16,553 nt of DNA, taken from Ruixingdingia sedimenti. GTDB taxonomy: Bacteria > Pseudomonadota > Alphaproteobacteria > Rhodobacterales > Rhodobacteraceae. The translations under genes and the position numbers were made by a program. The notes below the pieces were generated by a model that saw only the letters and a list, made by a program, of their open reading frames with translations, did no database searches and was not told the origin of the DNA. The stretch is taken from the NCBI RefSeq assembly GCF_031432425.1, contig NZ_JAVKPH010000050.1, positions 1 to 16,553 on the forward strand. Reading direction: 5' to 3'. Below, piece by piece: positions 1 to 8,122 of the stretch; positions within the stretch are counted from its first letter, which is position 1, and every line of letters starts with the position of its first letter.

Positions 1-2
1 CC

Positions 3-56
3 GTGCTCAACGGCTTCACCGCGCTCGGCACGCCCATCACAGAGGTCGCAGGATAA
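3..56 (+). CDS. 3' end of an unidentified gene (partial)
   Basis: A short open frame enters from the left edge and stops at a TAA at 54-56; it reads VLNGFTALGTPITEVAG. Fourteen of its 17 codons end in G or C, like the genuine genes of this window, while the other two plus-strand frames over the same bases look random at the third position. I therefore read it as the C-terminus of an upstream gene. Seventeen residues are too few to name a family. Confidence 0.35.
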   Translation: MLNGFTALGTPITEVAG

Positions 57-120
57 ATCTGTCCGGGGAAAGGGGAAGTCCGATCAGCAGCCGATTTGTG
101 CAACAGAGCCGATCCACGGA

Positions 121-600
121 ATGGGCGGCGGCGACCAGATTTTGGGCGAGGGCGGCAACGATCTGCTTATCGGAGGTGACGGGCGTGACACGATCCGCGG
201 CGGGTTGGGCAATGACATTCTGCGTGGCGACACCGGCAATGATCTGCTTGCAGGGGGGCACGGCGACGACCGTATCAGCGGCGGCGCGGGGGCCGACAGG
301 ATGTTTGGCGGCGAAGGTGCGGACCGCTTCGTCTTCGGGACGATAAGCGACCTTGGCCGAGGCAACAACGCCGATGTCATCGCCGATTTCGAAAGCGGGG
401 TCGACAGGATCGCCTTGCAGGCGCTCGAGACCAACCTGACCTACATCGGCAAGGCCGCATTTTCGGGCACGGCCGGTGAGGTTCGGTTCGCCCCGACCCG
501 GAATGTGCTGGCCTTCGACTTCGACGGCGACGGGGCGGCGGATGCGGTGATCCACCTTCCGGACGTGACCGTTCTCCTGGCCGAGGACCTGATCCTCTGA
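121..600 (+). CDS. RTX (hemolysin-type calcium-binding) protein, C-terminal part
   Basis: This frame encodes about eight tandem nonapeptides of the GGxGxDxUx type (residues 2-73, for example GGNDLLIGG and LGNDILRGD), which in RTX proteins bind Ca2+ in a parallel beta-roll outside the cell. Residues 74-159 resemble the C-terminal region of serralysin-like type I secretion substrates (ADRFVFG, then DVIADFESGVDRI), ending in the acidic-plus-hydrophobic tail EDLIL expected of a type I export signal. The ATG at 121 is the only ordinary start in frame and has no convincing ribosome binding site. The frame is open to base 1 but is not coding-like before about 110. No catalytic domain is present and the protein is short for an RTX protein, so this may be a 5'-truncated remnant. 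The family call is firm; the gene's integrity is doubtful. Its stop lies one base from the stop of the convergent gene. Confidence 0.75.
   Translation: MGGGDQILGEGGNDLLIGGDGRDTIRGGLGNDILRGDTGNDLLAGGHGDDRISGGAGADRMFGGEGADRFVFGTISDLGRGNNADVIADFESGVDRIALQALETNLTYIGKAAFSGTAGEVRFAPTRNVLAFDFDGDGAADAVIHLPDVTVLLAEDLIL
124..339 (+). repeat. RTX nonapeptide repeat array
   Basis: About eight consecutive 27-base units encode glycine/aspartate-rich nonapeptides, the first GGGDQILGE and the last EGADRFVFG. The units have diverged at DNA level but keep their period and the G-G-x-G-x-D pattern. Confidence 0.75.
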
Positions 601-601
601 C

Positions 602-2668
602 TCAGCCCGCCGCGCGGCGGCGGCCCTCGCGCAGCCAGGCGGCGAGCGCGAGGGCCGCGATCGCCAGCAGCATCGCCCAGGGGGGCAGCAGCGGGGTGAT
701 GCGCAGATCCTCGGTCACATAGGCGCCGCGGGGGGTGATGCCGATCCAGCCGCGCCCGGCGGCCACGCGGCCCTCGGCCACGCGGCGGATGTCGGGGGTG
801 CCGTTTTCCAGCCGCGGGCTGCCGCCGCGGGTGGCGGCAAGGGCGGCGGCCAGCGGTCCGGCCGAGGCGATGGTTTCCACGAATTCGCGCGGCGCCGCGG
901 GGCCGAGGGCAAAGACGGTTTCCAGATCCCCTTCCCGCATGCGGTAAAAGCCCATGTCGGGCGCATCCCACTGCACCTGCCAGGTGCCGGGGGCGGCCTC
1001 ATCCAGCGTCAGGCTGACCGTCGCACCATCGGGGCCCGTCACCGTCACCGGGCCCGGGCCTTCGCCCAGGGTGCGGCGGGTGATGGTGACGCGGCGGCCC
1101 TCTGCCGCGGCGGTCAGGGTTTCTTCCTCCAGTTCCGGTTCCTTCATCATCCAGTGCGCCAGCCGCCGCAGCAGTTCCAGCTGCGGCCCGCCGCCCTCGT
1201 ACCCCCTGCCCCAGAGCCAGGCGTGATCCGAGGCCAGCATCGCCACCCGCCCCTCGCCCACCCGGTCGAGCACCAGGAGCGGCCGGTCGTCCACCCCGGT
1301 CATCACCACGCTGCCGCCGGTGGCCGCCATGTCGATCTGCCGGAACCAGCGGCCCCATCCGCCCTCGGGCCCCTGCGCGTCCAGCCCCGCCGTCACCGGA
1401 TGCCGCCGCCCGATATCCGTCAGCGCCGGGCGATAGCCCTGTTCCATCACCCGCGACGAAGGCGTCACCGGCAGGATTTCCGCCAGGGGCGAACGCCACA
1501 GGCTTTCGGCCCCGCCGAATTCCGGCCCCGCCGCCACCAGCACCGCACCGCCCTTGCGGGCATAGTCGCGGACGTTTTCCAGATAGCTGTTCGGCAGGAT
1601 CCCCCGGCGGCGGTAGCGGTCGAAGACGATCAGGTCGAATTCGTCGATCTTGTCCACGAACAGCTCGCGCGTCGGGAAGGCGATCAGCGACAGTTCCGAT
1701 ACCGGCACGCCGTCCTGCTTTTCCGGAGGGCGCAGGATGGTGAAATGCACCAGATCCACCGAGGCGTCGGATTTCAGCAGGTTGCGCCAGACCCGTTCGC
1801 CCGCATGGGGTTCACCCGACACCAGCAGCACCCGCAGCCGGTCGCGCAGCCCGTTGATCTGCGCCACGGCGGCATTGTTGCGGTCGGTCAACTCGCCCTC
1901 GGCGGCCTCGACGGCGAAACGCAGCACGTTGATGCCGCCATGCGGCAGGGTCACGGGCAGTTCCATATCCTCGCCCACCGGGACGGTGACGGTCACGGGG
2001 TCGCCCCCGTCGACGGCGAAGGACAGCCGGGCGGCGCCGCGCAGGGCGGCGGGGACGGCGCCCTGATCCTCCACCCGCAGGGTCAGGGTCACGGGTTCGC
2101 CGAGGATGGCGAAGGCGGGGGCGTTGCGCACGATCAGGCGGCGGTCCCAGTCGGCCTCGCGCCCGGTCAGCAGCAGGTGCAGCGGCGCGGGCAGGTCGGG
2201 GGCAAGGCCCGCGTCGTGGATCTGGCCGTCGCTGATGACGATGGCCCCCGCCACCCGGGCGCGGGGCAGTTCGGCCAGCACCTCGGCCAGCGCGGTCATG
2301 GCGCGGGTGCCCTCGTCCCCCTGCCCGTCGGGCACGCGGACCACGCGGGTTTCCGTATTGCCAAGCGCGGCGAGGGCGGATTCGACCCGCGCCAGCGCCG
2401 CCGCCGTCTGGTCGGCCCGGTCGGACAGGCGCTGGCTGGCGCTGTCGTCGACCACCACCACCACGATGTCGGAAAGGGCCGTCCGGTCCTCGCGCTGCAA
2501 CGCGGGATTGGCGATGGCCAGCAGCACCGCCGCCGCCGCCAGCGCGCGCAGCCAGCCGCCCGCCAGCCCGCGCCAGAACGCGAGCGCGAGCGCCAGCACC
2601 GCCAGCACAGCCAGACCCGCCAGCCACGGCCAGCCGATCAGCGGATCAAAGATCACCACCCCGCTCAT
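602..2668 (-). CDS. Membrane protein with VWA-like and glutamine-amidotransferase-like domains
   Basis: This is the last gene of the moxR operon (688 residues). Two membrane helices lie at about 13-32 and 38-55 and a third at about 662-679, leaving a large domain between them, probably periplasmic. Residues 67-168 look like a von Willebrand A fold: a hydrophobic strand leads into D74-D-S76-A-S78, a complete DxSxS metal-site motif, and VISDG (144-148) supplies a later Asp. Residues 278-400 (LRVLLVSGEPHAGERVWRN onward, with DEFDLIVFDRY) resemble the class I glutamine-amidotransferase-like fold found in such proteins, but I see no catalytic Cys-His-Glu triad, so it is probably non-enzymatic. The ATG overlaps the upstream stop as ATGA, implying coupled translation. 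By analogy with Bat operons it may be an envelope partner of the MoxR ATPase. The domain reading is fairly sure; the physiological role is unknown. Confidence 0.85.
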   Translation of the reverse strand: MSGVVIFDPLIGWPWLAGLAVLAVLALALAFWRGLAGGWLRALAAAAVLLAIANPALQREDRTALSDIVVVVVDDSASQRLSDRADQTAAALARVESALAALGNTETRVVRVPDGQGDEGTRAMTALAEVLAELPRARVAGAIVISDGQIHDAGLAPDLPAPLHLLLTGREADWDRRLIVRNAPAFAILGEPVTLTLRVEDQGAVPAALRGAARLSFAVDGGDPVTVTVPVGEDMELPVTLPHGGINVLRFAVEAAEGELTDRNNAAVAQINGLRDRLRVLLVSGEPHAGERVWRNLLKSDASVDLVHFTILRPPEKQDGVPVSELSLIAFPTRELFVDKIDEFDLIVFDRYRRRGILPNSYLENVRDYARKGGAVLVAAGPEFGGAESLWRSPLAEILPVTPSSRVMEQGYRPALTDIGRRHPVTAGLDAQGPEGGWGRWFRQIDMAATGGSVVMTGVDDRPLLVLDRVGEGRVAMLASDHAWLWGRGYEGGGPQLELLRRLAHWMMKEPELEEETLTAAAEGRRVTITRRTLGEGPGPVTVTGPDGATVSLTLDEAAPGTWQVQWDAPDMGFYRMREGDLETVFALGPAAPREFVETIASAGPLAAALAATRGGSPRLENGTPDIRRVAEGRVAAGRGWIGITPRGAYVTEDLRITPLLPPWAMLLAIAALALAAWLREGRRRAAG
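607..620. terminator. GC palindrome at the convergent gene ends
   Basis: CCGCCGCGCGGCGG is a perfect 14-base palindrome seven bases past the RTX stop, inside the last codons of the opposing gene. It could form a terminator stem for the plus strand, as there is no intergenic space for one. It has no T-tract, and palindromes are common in DNA this GC-rich, so support is weak. Confidence 0.25.
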
Positions 2669-5427
2669 TGCCCCAGCCTTTCCAGCAGCGCGGGCACATG
2701 GACCTGATCGGATTTGTAGTTGCCGGTCAGCACATGCATGATCAGGTTCACGCCGAAGCGATAGGCCATCTCGCGCTGGCGTTCACCCGCATAGCCGCGC
2801 CCGACCGGATAGATGGGCACGCCCCGCGGGTCCACCGCCCAGGCCGCGGCCCAGTCGTTGCCGCCCATCACCACCGGCGTCACCCCGTCGTTGAGGTTGC
2901 GGAAGGGCATGCCCTCGACCTGTTCGGCATCGGGCGGCGCGGCCTCGACCCAGACGGCGCGGCCCTGATGGCGGCCCGGGAAATCCTGGATCAGATAGAA
3001 GGTGCGGGTCAGCACGTGGTCTTCGGGCACGGGTTCCAGCGGCGGAATGTCCAGCGGCGCGGCGATGGCCTGCAACCGCGCGGATTCGGGCGTGGCCCCC
3101 GTGGCCCCGGCCAGATCGCCGTCGCGGGTGTCGAACAGGATCAGCCCGCCGGTGCGCAGGTAACGGTTGATCCGCGCATAGGCCGCGGCAGAGGGCAGCG
3201 GCTGGTCCGCCGTCACCGGCCAGTAGAGAAAGGGGAAGAACGCCAGTTCGTCGGTTTCCAGATTCACGCCCATGGGCGCGGCGGGCTCGATCGTCGTGCG
3301 CTGGAACAGCACCTCGCCAAGCCCGCGCAACCCGGCCTCTGCATCCCCGTCCACGCGGGCGTCGCCGGTCAGCACATGGGCCAGCACCACGTTGCGGGTG
3401 GCCTGAACGGCAAAGGCCTCGGCGTCCTGCGCCTGCGCGCGGTCCGGCAGGGGGGCCAGTGCCAGCAACAATGCCGCCGCCACCCGCGCCCCGCGCAACC
3501 GGCCCGACAGCGCCAGCGCGGCCAGAATATCCACCAGCAGCAGCGCCAGCGCCGCGGCCAGCAGCGGCCCCTTCAGCCCGTGTTCGGGGCTGACCGCCAG
3601 CCCCTCGACCGCCACGCCGGCGGGCCACTGGACAGGTTCCAGCACCGTATCGGGGCCGATCACGTTCAGCGCCACGCGCCGTTCGCCCGCAGCGTAAAGC
3701 CCCGGCGGCATGTCCGGCCCCGGGCGGCCCGCGGCCAGCGCCGCACCCAGCCGTTCGCCCGGCACCCCGGCCAGCCGCCCCGCATCCTGCACCCGCCCGA
3801 AAGCGTCGAGCGTGGCCGAGGGCACCCAGACCTCGCCCTCCACCCCCTCGGCCCCCGGCGCGGCGCCGCGGGCGGTGATCGCCAGCCGTTCCAGCATCTG
3901 CACGAACAGCCCCGACAGCGGCAGGGTGGACCATTCGGCATTCGCGGTGACATGGAACAGCACCACCTGCCCCTGCCCCACCGCCTTGCGCGTCACCAGG
4001 GGCGTGCCATCGGCCAGCGCGGCGATGGTGCGGGCGGCCAGATCGGGGTCGGGCTGCGCCAGAACCTGCGCGCGCACCGTCACCTCTTCGGGCACGGCCA
4101 GGCCGCGGAAGGGCGAGTTTTCCGGGAAGGAGGCGAGCGCCCGGGGCTCCCCCCAGCTCATCGCGCCGCCGACGGCCCGCCCGCCCGCGCGCAACCGCAC
4201 CGGCAGAAGGGGGGCCTCGGCCTCGCGGCTGACGTCGCTGGCGGCCAGACGGGGGCCGGCAAACCGCAGCAGCAGCCCGCCCTTTTCCAGCCATGCGGTC
4301 AGCGCCTCTTCCTCATCGGGCGACAGGCGTGCGACATCGACCAGCACCACCACATCGGGCGCGGCGGGCAGCATCGCGGCAAGCCCGCCCTCGATCAGGT
4401 CGGCATGGGGGACCAGCGCCTGCCGCAGGTAATGGCCGGGCGACAGCAGCTGCAACCCCTCGCGCCCCTCCTGTGCGTCGATCAGGGCGACCTTGCGGCG
4501 GCGCAGGCTGTCATCGGCCAGCGCCACCGCGCCCGCCGACCGCAGGCCCGCGATTTCCGCCCGGGTGATGCGGTTGCGCAGTTCCGGCGGCAGATCCAGC
4601 ACACCTTCGGCCCGCGTGTCGCCGGGGGCGAAGAGCAGCGTCAGGCGGGCGAGGTCGCGCTCGATCCCCGCCGGGTCGGGACCGTGGATGACCACCTCTG
4701 CCTCTGCCGCGCCGCCGCCCGCGGGGCGCAGCGCCGCAAGCCGCACCGCGCCGTCACGCCAGACGGGCGGGGCCAGCGCCAGAAGCGGGCGCGCGCCCTC
4801 GAACACCGTCACCGCGCCGCGCGCCTGCAACGCCGACAGCACCGCCGCGCGGTCGGGCCGGGCAAGGCCGTCGGACAGCCAGAAGGTCTCGAACCCGCCG
4901 GTCAGACCCTGCGCCCAACCTGCGGCCCCCACGGGCTCCCACGGGTTGGGGGTCAGGCTGGCCAGCCGCGCGGCCCAGGCATCGGCGGCCTGAAACGGCA
5001 GATCCCCCGGCGGCGGGTCGGTCAGCAGCGCCACCGCGACGGGCCGCCCGTCGCGGCCCGCGTCGTCCAGCAGTTGCGCCACCCGGTCCATCCGCCGCGG
5101 CCAGTCGCGTGCATCGGCCCATGTGCCGTCGAGCAGCACCAGCAGCGGCCCCGTGCCCGGCTGGCGCACCACCGGGTTCAGCACCGGCCCGGCAAAGGCC
5201 ACGATGACGGCGGCCAGCGCCGCCATGCGCAACAGCAGCAGCCACCAGGGGGTCCGATCGGCCTCGGTATCCTCGTCCTTCAGGCCCAGAAGCAGCGCCA
5301 CGCCCGGAAACCGGCGGCGGATCGGGGCGGGCGGCACCGCGCGCAGCAGCCACCACAGCACCGGCAACGCCAGCAACCCCCACAGCAGCAGGGGCGCGGT
5401 GAACCCGATGGGGCCGATGATCCACAT
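2665..5427 (-). CDS. BatA-N / DUF4159 membrane protein
   Basis: A 920-residue membrane protein, third in the moxR operon. The N-terminus (MWIIGPIGFTAPLLLWGLLA, helix about 10-29, second helix about 61-80) matches the aerotolerance-regulator (BatA) N-terminal type. A central segment with VVVLVDVARLSPDEEEALTAWL has an amidotransferase-like or VWA-like fold. Two more helices lie at about 620-641 and 649-662, the second ending in an AQA signal-peptidase-like sequence. Residues 668 to the end form a DUF4159 domain (LETDELAFFPFLYWPV, YLRTGGLILFDTRDG). I chose the ATG at 5427 because it overlaps the upstream stop as TGATG and starts directly on the helix; 28 further in-frame codons exist upstream but lie inside the DUF58 gene. 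The stop overlaps the next ATG by four bases. Family assignment is firm; role in envelope function is inferred. Confidence 0.88.
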   Translation of the reverse strand: MWIIGPIGFTAPLLLWGLLALPVLWWLLRAVPPAPIRRRFPGVALLLGLKDEDTEADRTPWWLLLLRMAALAAVIVAFAGPVLNPVVRQPGTGPLLVLLDGTWADARDWPRRMDRVAQLLDDAGRDGRPVAVALLTDPPPGDLPFQAADAWAARLASLTPNPWEPVGAAGWAQGLTGGFETFWLSDGLARPDRAAVLSALQARGAVTVFEGARPLLALAPPVWRDGAVRLAALRPAGGGAAEAEVVIHGPDPAGIERDLARLTLLFAPGDTRAEGVLDLPPELRNRITRAEIAGLRSAGAVALADDSLRRRKVALIDAQEGREGLQLLSPGHYLRQALVPHADLIEGGLAAMLPAAPDVVVLVDVARLSPDEEEALTAWLEKGGLLLRFAGPRLAASDVSREAEAPLLPVRLRAGGRAVGGAMSWGEPRALASFPENSPFRGLAVPEEVTVRAQVLAQPDPDLAARTIAALADGTPLVTRKAVGQGQVVLFHVTANAEWSTLPLSGLFVQMLERLAITARGAAPGAEGVEGEVWVPSATLDAFGRVQDAGRLAGVPGERLGAALAAGRPGPDMPPGLYAAGERRVALNVIGPDTVLEPVQWPAGVAVEGLAVSPEHGLKGPLLAAALALLLVDILAALALSGRLRGARVAAALLLALAPLPDRAQAQDAEAFAVQATRNVVLAHVLTGDARVDGDAEAGLRGLGEVLFQRTTIEPAAPMGVNLETDELAFFPFLYWPVTADQPLPSAAAYARINRYLRTGGLILFDTRDGDLAGATGATPESARLQAIAAPLDIPPLEPVPEDHVLTRTFYLIQDFPGRHQGRAVWVEAAPPDAEQVEGMPFRNLNDGVTPVVMGGNDWAAAWAVDPRGVPIYPVGRGYAGERQREMAYRFGVNLIMHVLTGNYKSDQVHVPALLERLGQ

Positions 5428-6302
5428 CAGCGCCCCCGTTCCAGCGCGCGGTAGAGCCACAACAGCACCCCCTGCGCCCCCTGCCCGGTGTGGTGGCAGT
5501 GGTAAAGCCACCCCGCCATGCGGGCGAGCGTTTCCAGCCGCGCCTTGCGTTCGGCAAGCCGCGCCAGATAGCGCGCGCGCAGGTCGCCCGCGCGCAGGGT
5601 TTCATGCCGCAGGCTGCCGCCCATGGATTCAAAGATCGTGCGCCCGTCGAAGGGAAACTCCTCCTCCGCCGGGTCCAGAACCTGCAACAGCACCCCGCGC
5701 AGGCCGCGCCCCGCGGCCTCTGCCAGCGCAGCCTCCACCCCCGCCGGATCGCCGAGGAAATCCGACACGAACACCGCCTGCCCCGGCGCCGCCAGCCCCC
5801 GCGTATCGGGCGCGCCGTAGTCGTCGGGCCGGTCGGCCGCCAGCGCCGCGGCCAGCCGCAAGACCTGCCCGCGCCCGCCGCGCGGGGGGATGCCCTCGCC
5901 CGCCAGCCCCACCCGTTCGCCGCCCCGCACCAGCAGCACCGCCAGCGCCAGCGCCAGCAGCCGCGCGCGGTCGGCCTTGGGCGGGCGGCGGGCGGGATCG
6001 CCCGAAAACGCCATCGACCGCGCGCCATCGACCCAGAGCGTGACCGCCTGCGCCGCCTGCCATTCGCGTTCGCGCACGAAATGCGCATCGCCCCGCGCCG
6101 ACCGGCGCCAGTCGATCATCCGCGCGCTGTCGCCGGGATGGGCGGGGCGATACTGCCAGAATTCGTCCCCCATGCCCGCGCGCCTGCGGCCATGTTCGCC
6201 CAGCATCACCGTTGCCGCCAACTGTTCCGCCGCCGCCAGCAGCGGCGGCAGCGCCTGGCCGAGCGCCTCGGCCCTGGCCCGCAGAGGGGCCTGAACGCTC
6301 AC
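5427..6302 (-). CDS. DUF58 domain protein (VWA-like)
   Basis: A 291-residue protein with the DUF58 hallmark at residues 43-82: GMGDEFWQYRPAHPGDSARM followed by IDWRRSAR and VREREWQ. After it comes a VWA-like core (LWVDGARSM, 89-97; VFVSDFLGD, 177-185). The metal-site motif is degenerate: D92-x-A94-x-S96, with Ala where the first Ser belongs. DUF58 proteins are nearly always encoded beside MoxR ATPases and are thought to be their partners. The start is GTG at 6302, overlapping the moxR stop as GTGA; no separate ribosome binding site is needed if ribosomes re-initiate. The stop shares one base with the next start. No membrane helix is evident, so the protein is probably cytoplasmic or peripheral. 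Confidence 0.92.
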   Translation of the reverse strand: MSVQAPLRARAEALGQALPPLLAAAEQLAATVMLGEHGRRRAGMGDEFWQYRPAHPGDSARMIDWRRSARGDAHFVREREWQAAQAVTLWVDGARSMAFSGDPARRPPKADRARLLALALAVLLVRGGERVGLAGEGIPPRGGRGQVLRLAAALAADRPDDYGAPDTRGLAAPGQAVFVSDFLGDPAGVEAALAEAAGRGLRGVLLQVLDPAEEEFPFDGRTIFESMGGSLRHETLRAGDLRARYLARLAERKARLETLARMAGWLYHCHHTGQGAQGVLLWLYRALERGR

Positions 6303-7306
6303 GCCGCCGCCCCGAGCCGCAGCACGCGCCCCGCCGCCCCGTCGATCAGCGCGCCCAGATCCGCGCCCCGCGCCCGCGCGGTGAAGTTCAGCGCCATGCG
6401 GTGGATCAGCACCGGACGCGCCAGCGCCGCCACATCCTCGACCGAGGGGGCAAGGCGGCCGTCCAGCAGCGCCCGCGCCCGCACCATCAGCATCAGCGCC
6501 TGCGCTGCGCGCGGCCCGGGGCCCCAGCTCAGCGCCTCGCGCAGTTCGGGCGCGGCCTCCGCCTCGCCGGGGCGGCAGGCGCGCACCAGATCGAGGATCG
6601 CCTCCACCACGCTGTCGCCCACCGGCATGCGGCGCAGCAGCGCCTGCGCGGCCAGCAATTCGGCGGCGGTGAACACGGGATGCGCCGCGGCTTCCTCGGC
6701 CCCCGTGGTGGCGATCAGGATCGCGCGTTCGGCGGCCCGGTCGGGGTAGGCCACATCGACCTGCACGAGGAAACGGTCAAGCTGCGCCTCGGGCAGGGGA
6801 TAGGTGCCTTCCTGCTCGATCGGGTTCTGGGTCGCCAGCACGTGGAAGGGCTGGCCCAAGGGGCGGTGCTGGCCGGCGATCGTCACCTCGCGTTCCTGCA
6901 TCGCCTGCAACAGCGCCGACTGGGTGCGGGGGCTGGCCCGGTTGATCTCGTCCGCCATCAGAAGCTGGCAGAACACCGGCCCCTCGATGAAGCGGAAGGC
7001 GCGGGTGCCGTCGGGGGCGGTATCCAGCACCTCGGACCCGAGGATGTCGGCGGGCATCAGGTCGGGGGTGAACTGGATGCGGTTGCCCTTCAGCCCCATG
7101 ACCGTGGACAGCGTGTCGACAAGCCGCGTCTTGCCCAGCCCCGGCAGGCCCACCAGCAGCGCATGGCCGCCGCAGAGCATCGCCGCCAGCACCAGTTCCA
7201 CCACCCGGTCCTGGCCGATGAAACGCCGCTCGACACTCGCCCTCGCCTCGGCCAGCCGGGCGCCAAGGGCCTCGATCTCTGCGACCAGCGCGGCGGTTTC
7301 GGCCAT
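6299..7306 (-). CDS. MoxR-family AAA+ ATPase
   Basis: A 335-residue AAA+ ATPase of the MoxR/RavA group, a chaperone-like class that assembles or inserts cofactors into VWA-domain proteins. Visible motifs: Walker A GLPGLGKT (53-60), Walker B LLMADEIN (115-122), sensor 1 ATQNP (158-162), and the arginine-finger segment LPEAQLDRF (171-179). The MoxR signatures IQFTPDLMPADILG and SPRTQSALLQAMQERE are complete. The ATG at 7306 follows a strong Shine-Dalgarno GGAAGGAAG. A longer frame runs upstream but crosses the divergent DUF1285 gene and was not used. This is the first gene of a four-gene operon whose members all overlap. Function of the family is well supported; its client here is inferred to be the VWA-like proteins encoded downstream. 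Confidence 0.95.
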   Translation of the reverse strand: MAETAALVAEIEALGARLAEARASVERRFIGQDRVVELVLAAMLCGGHALLVGLPGLGKTRLVDTLSTVMGLKGNRIQFTPDLMPADILGSEVLDTAPDGTRAFRFIEGPVFCQLLMADEINRASPRTQSALLQAMQEREVTIAGQHRPLGQPFHVLATQNPIEQEGTYPLPEAQLDRFLVQVDVAYPDRAAERAILIATTGAEEAAAHPVFTAAELLAAQALLRRMPVGDSVVEAILDLVRACRPGEAEAAPELREALSWGPGPRAAQALMLMVRARALLDGRLAPSVEDVAALARPVLIHRMALNFTARARGADLGALIDGAAGRVLRLGAAA

Positions 7307-7390
7307 GACAACTTCCTTCCCTGCACGATATGGGCGATATTGGACCAACTGACCCGCCGGGTACAAACGGCAAAACAAGGCGAGGCACAA
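7307..7390. promoter_or_regulatory. Divergent promoter region, moxR operon and DUF1285 gene
   Basis: This 84-base gap separates the start codons of moxR (minus) and the DUF1285 gene (plus), so promoters for both must lie here or in the gene starts. On the plus strand TTGGAC (7340-7345) and TACAAA (7362-7367) are 16 bases apart, a modest -35/-10 match. On the minus strand TTGTAC (7366-7361) with CAATAT (7342-7337) is a weaker pair. Two perfect palindromes sit in the overlap: TTGGACCAA (7340-7348) and ACCCGCCGGGT (7352-7362). They could bind a shared regulator, but this is inference. Confidence 0.5.
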
Positions 7391-7966
7391 ATGATCGTGA
7401 AACCTTCGGCCGAGGGCATCGCCGCCGCCGCAAGCGCCGCCACGAAACAGAAGGGCCTGCCCCCGGTGCATCTGTGGAACCCGCCGTTCTGCGGCGATCT
7501 GGACATGCGGATCGCGCGGGACGGGACGTGGTTCTACCTCGGCACGCCCATCGGGCGGCCGGCGCTGGTGCGGCTGTTCTCGACCATCCTGAAACGCGAG
7601 GGGGACGCCTATTTCCTTGTCACCCCGGTGGAAAAGGTGGGCATCAAGGTGGACGACGCCCCCTTCGTCGCGGTGGATTTCGAGGTGGCGGGCGCGGGCG
7701 CGGATCAGGCGATCACCTTCACCACCCATGTCGGCGATACCGTCACCGCCGGCCCCGACCGCCCGATCCGCGTGGTGCGCGACGACAGCGGCGAACCCTC
7801 GCCCTATGTCCTCGTCCGCGCGAACCTCGAGGCGCTGATCGACCGTAAGAGCTTCTACCGGCTGGTGGAGATCGGCGAACACGCCGACCACGCGGGCGCG
7901 CGCTGGTTCGGCGTGCGGTCGCAGGGCGTGTTCTTTCCGATCATCCCGTCGGCGGAATTGGGCTGA
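7391..7966 (+). CDS. DUF1285 family protein
   Basis: A 191-residue soluble protein with the DUF1285 pattern: HLWNPPFCGDLDMRIARDG (27-45), WFYLGTPIGRPALVRLFSTI (47-66), then YFLVTPVEKVGI (74-85). The family has no established enzymatic role. The ATG at 7391 is preceded by AAGGCGAGG, a usable ribosome binding site. The frame is open far upstream, but that part is antisense to moxR and is rejected. It is transcribed divergently from the moxR operon. Proximity alone does not show that it takes part in the same process. Confidence 0.9.
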   Translation: MIVKPSAEGIAAAASAATKQKGLPPVHLWNPPFCGDLDMRIARDGTWFYLGTPIGRPALVRLFSTILKREGDAYFLVTPVEKVGIKVDDAPFVAVDFEVAGAGADQAITFTTHVGDTVTAGPDRPIRVVRDDSGEPSPYVLVRANLEALIDRKSFYRLVEIGEHADHAGARWFGVRSQGVFFPIIPSAELG

Positions 7967-8006
7967 TCCGGCGGGGGAAACAAGCAATCCCACCGTTCTG
8001 CCTGGC

Positions 8007-8029
8007 GCCGGCCCATCCGTTACGCCGGC
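8007..8029 (+). terminator. Possible terminator after the DUF1285 gene
   Basis: Arms GCCGGC at 8007-8012 and 8024-8029 with an 11-base loop, followed by a short T-containing stretch (GATTTTCC from 8037). The stem is only six pairs. Confidence 0.3.
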
Positions 8030-8122
8030 AATCTCCGATTTTCCCGGCACCCCCGCCCGGCCCGACGGTCGCGCCAGCGCCACGCCCGGAAGTCCGAAAT
8101 TCTCCGCCAAAAGATCCGCCCC

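Noticed and set aside
124..339. The periodic 27-base units as a CRISPR array or DNA satellite
   Set aside because: The period is the RTX nonapeptide in coding frame, with diverged codons and no spacers.
1154..2707. 517-residue open frame on the plus strand
   Set aside because: Antisense to the VWA/amidotransferase-like gene; His/Gln/Arg-rich composition, no motif, no plausible ribosome binding site.
2668..5454. 928-residue open frame on the plus strand
   Set aside because: It is the antisense shadow of the DUF4159 gene. Its product is His/Arg/Gln-rich low complexity with no domain, and long antisense frames are expected in GC-rich coding DNA.
6212..7390. N-terminal extension of the DUF1285 frame
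   Set aside because: It runs antisense through moxR. The DUF1285 homology starts after the ATG at 7391, which has its own ribosome binding site.
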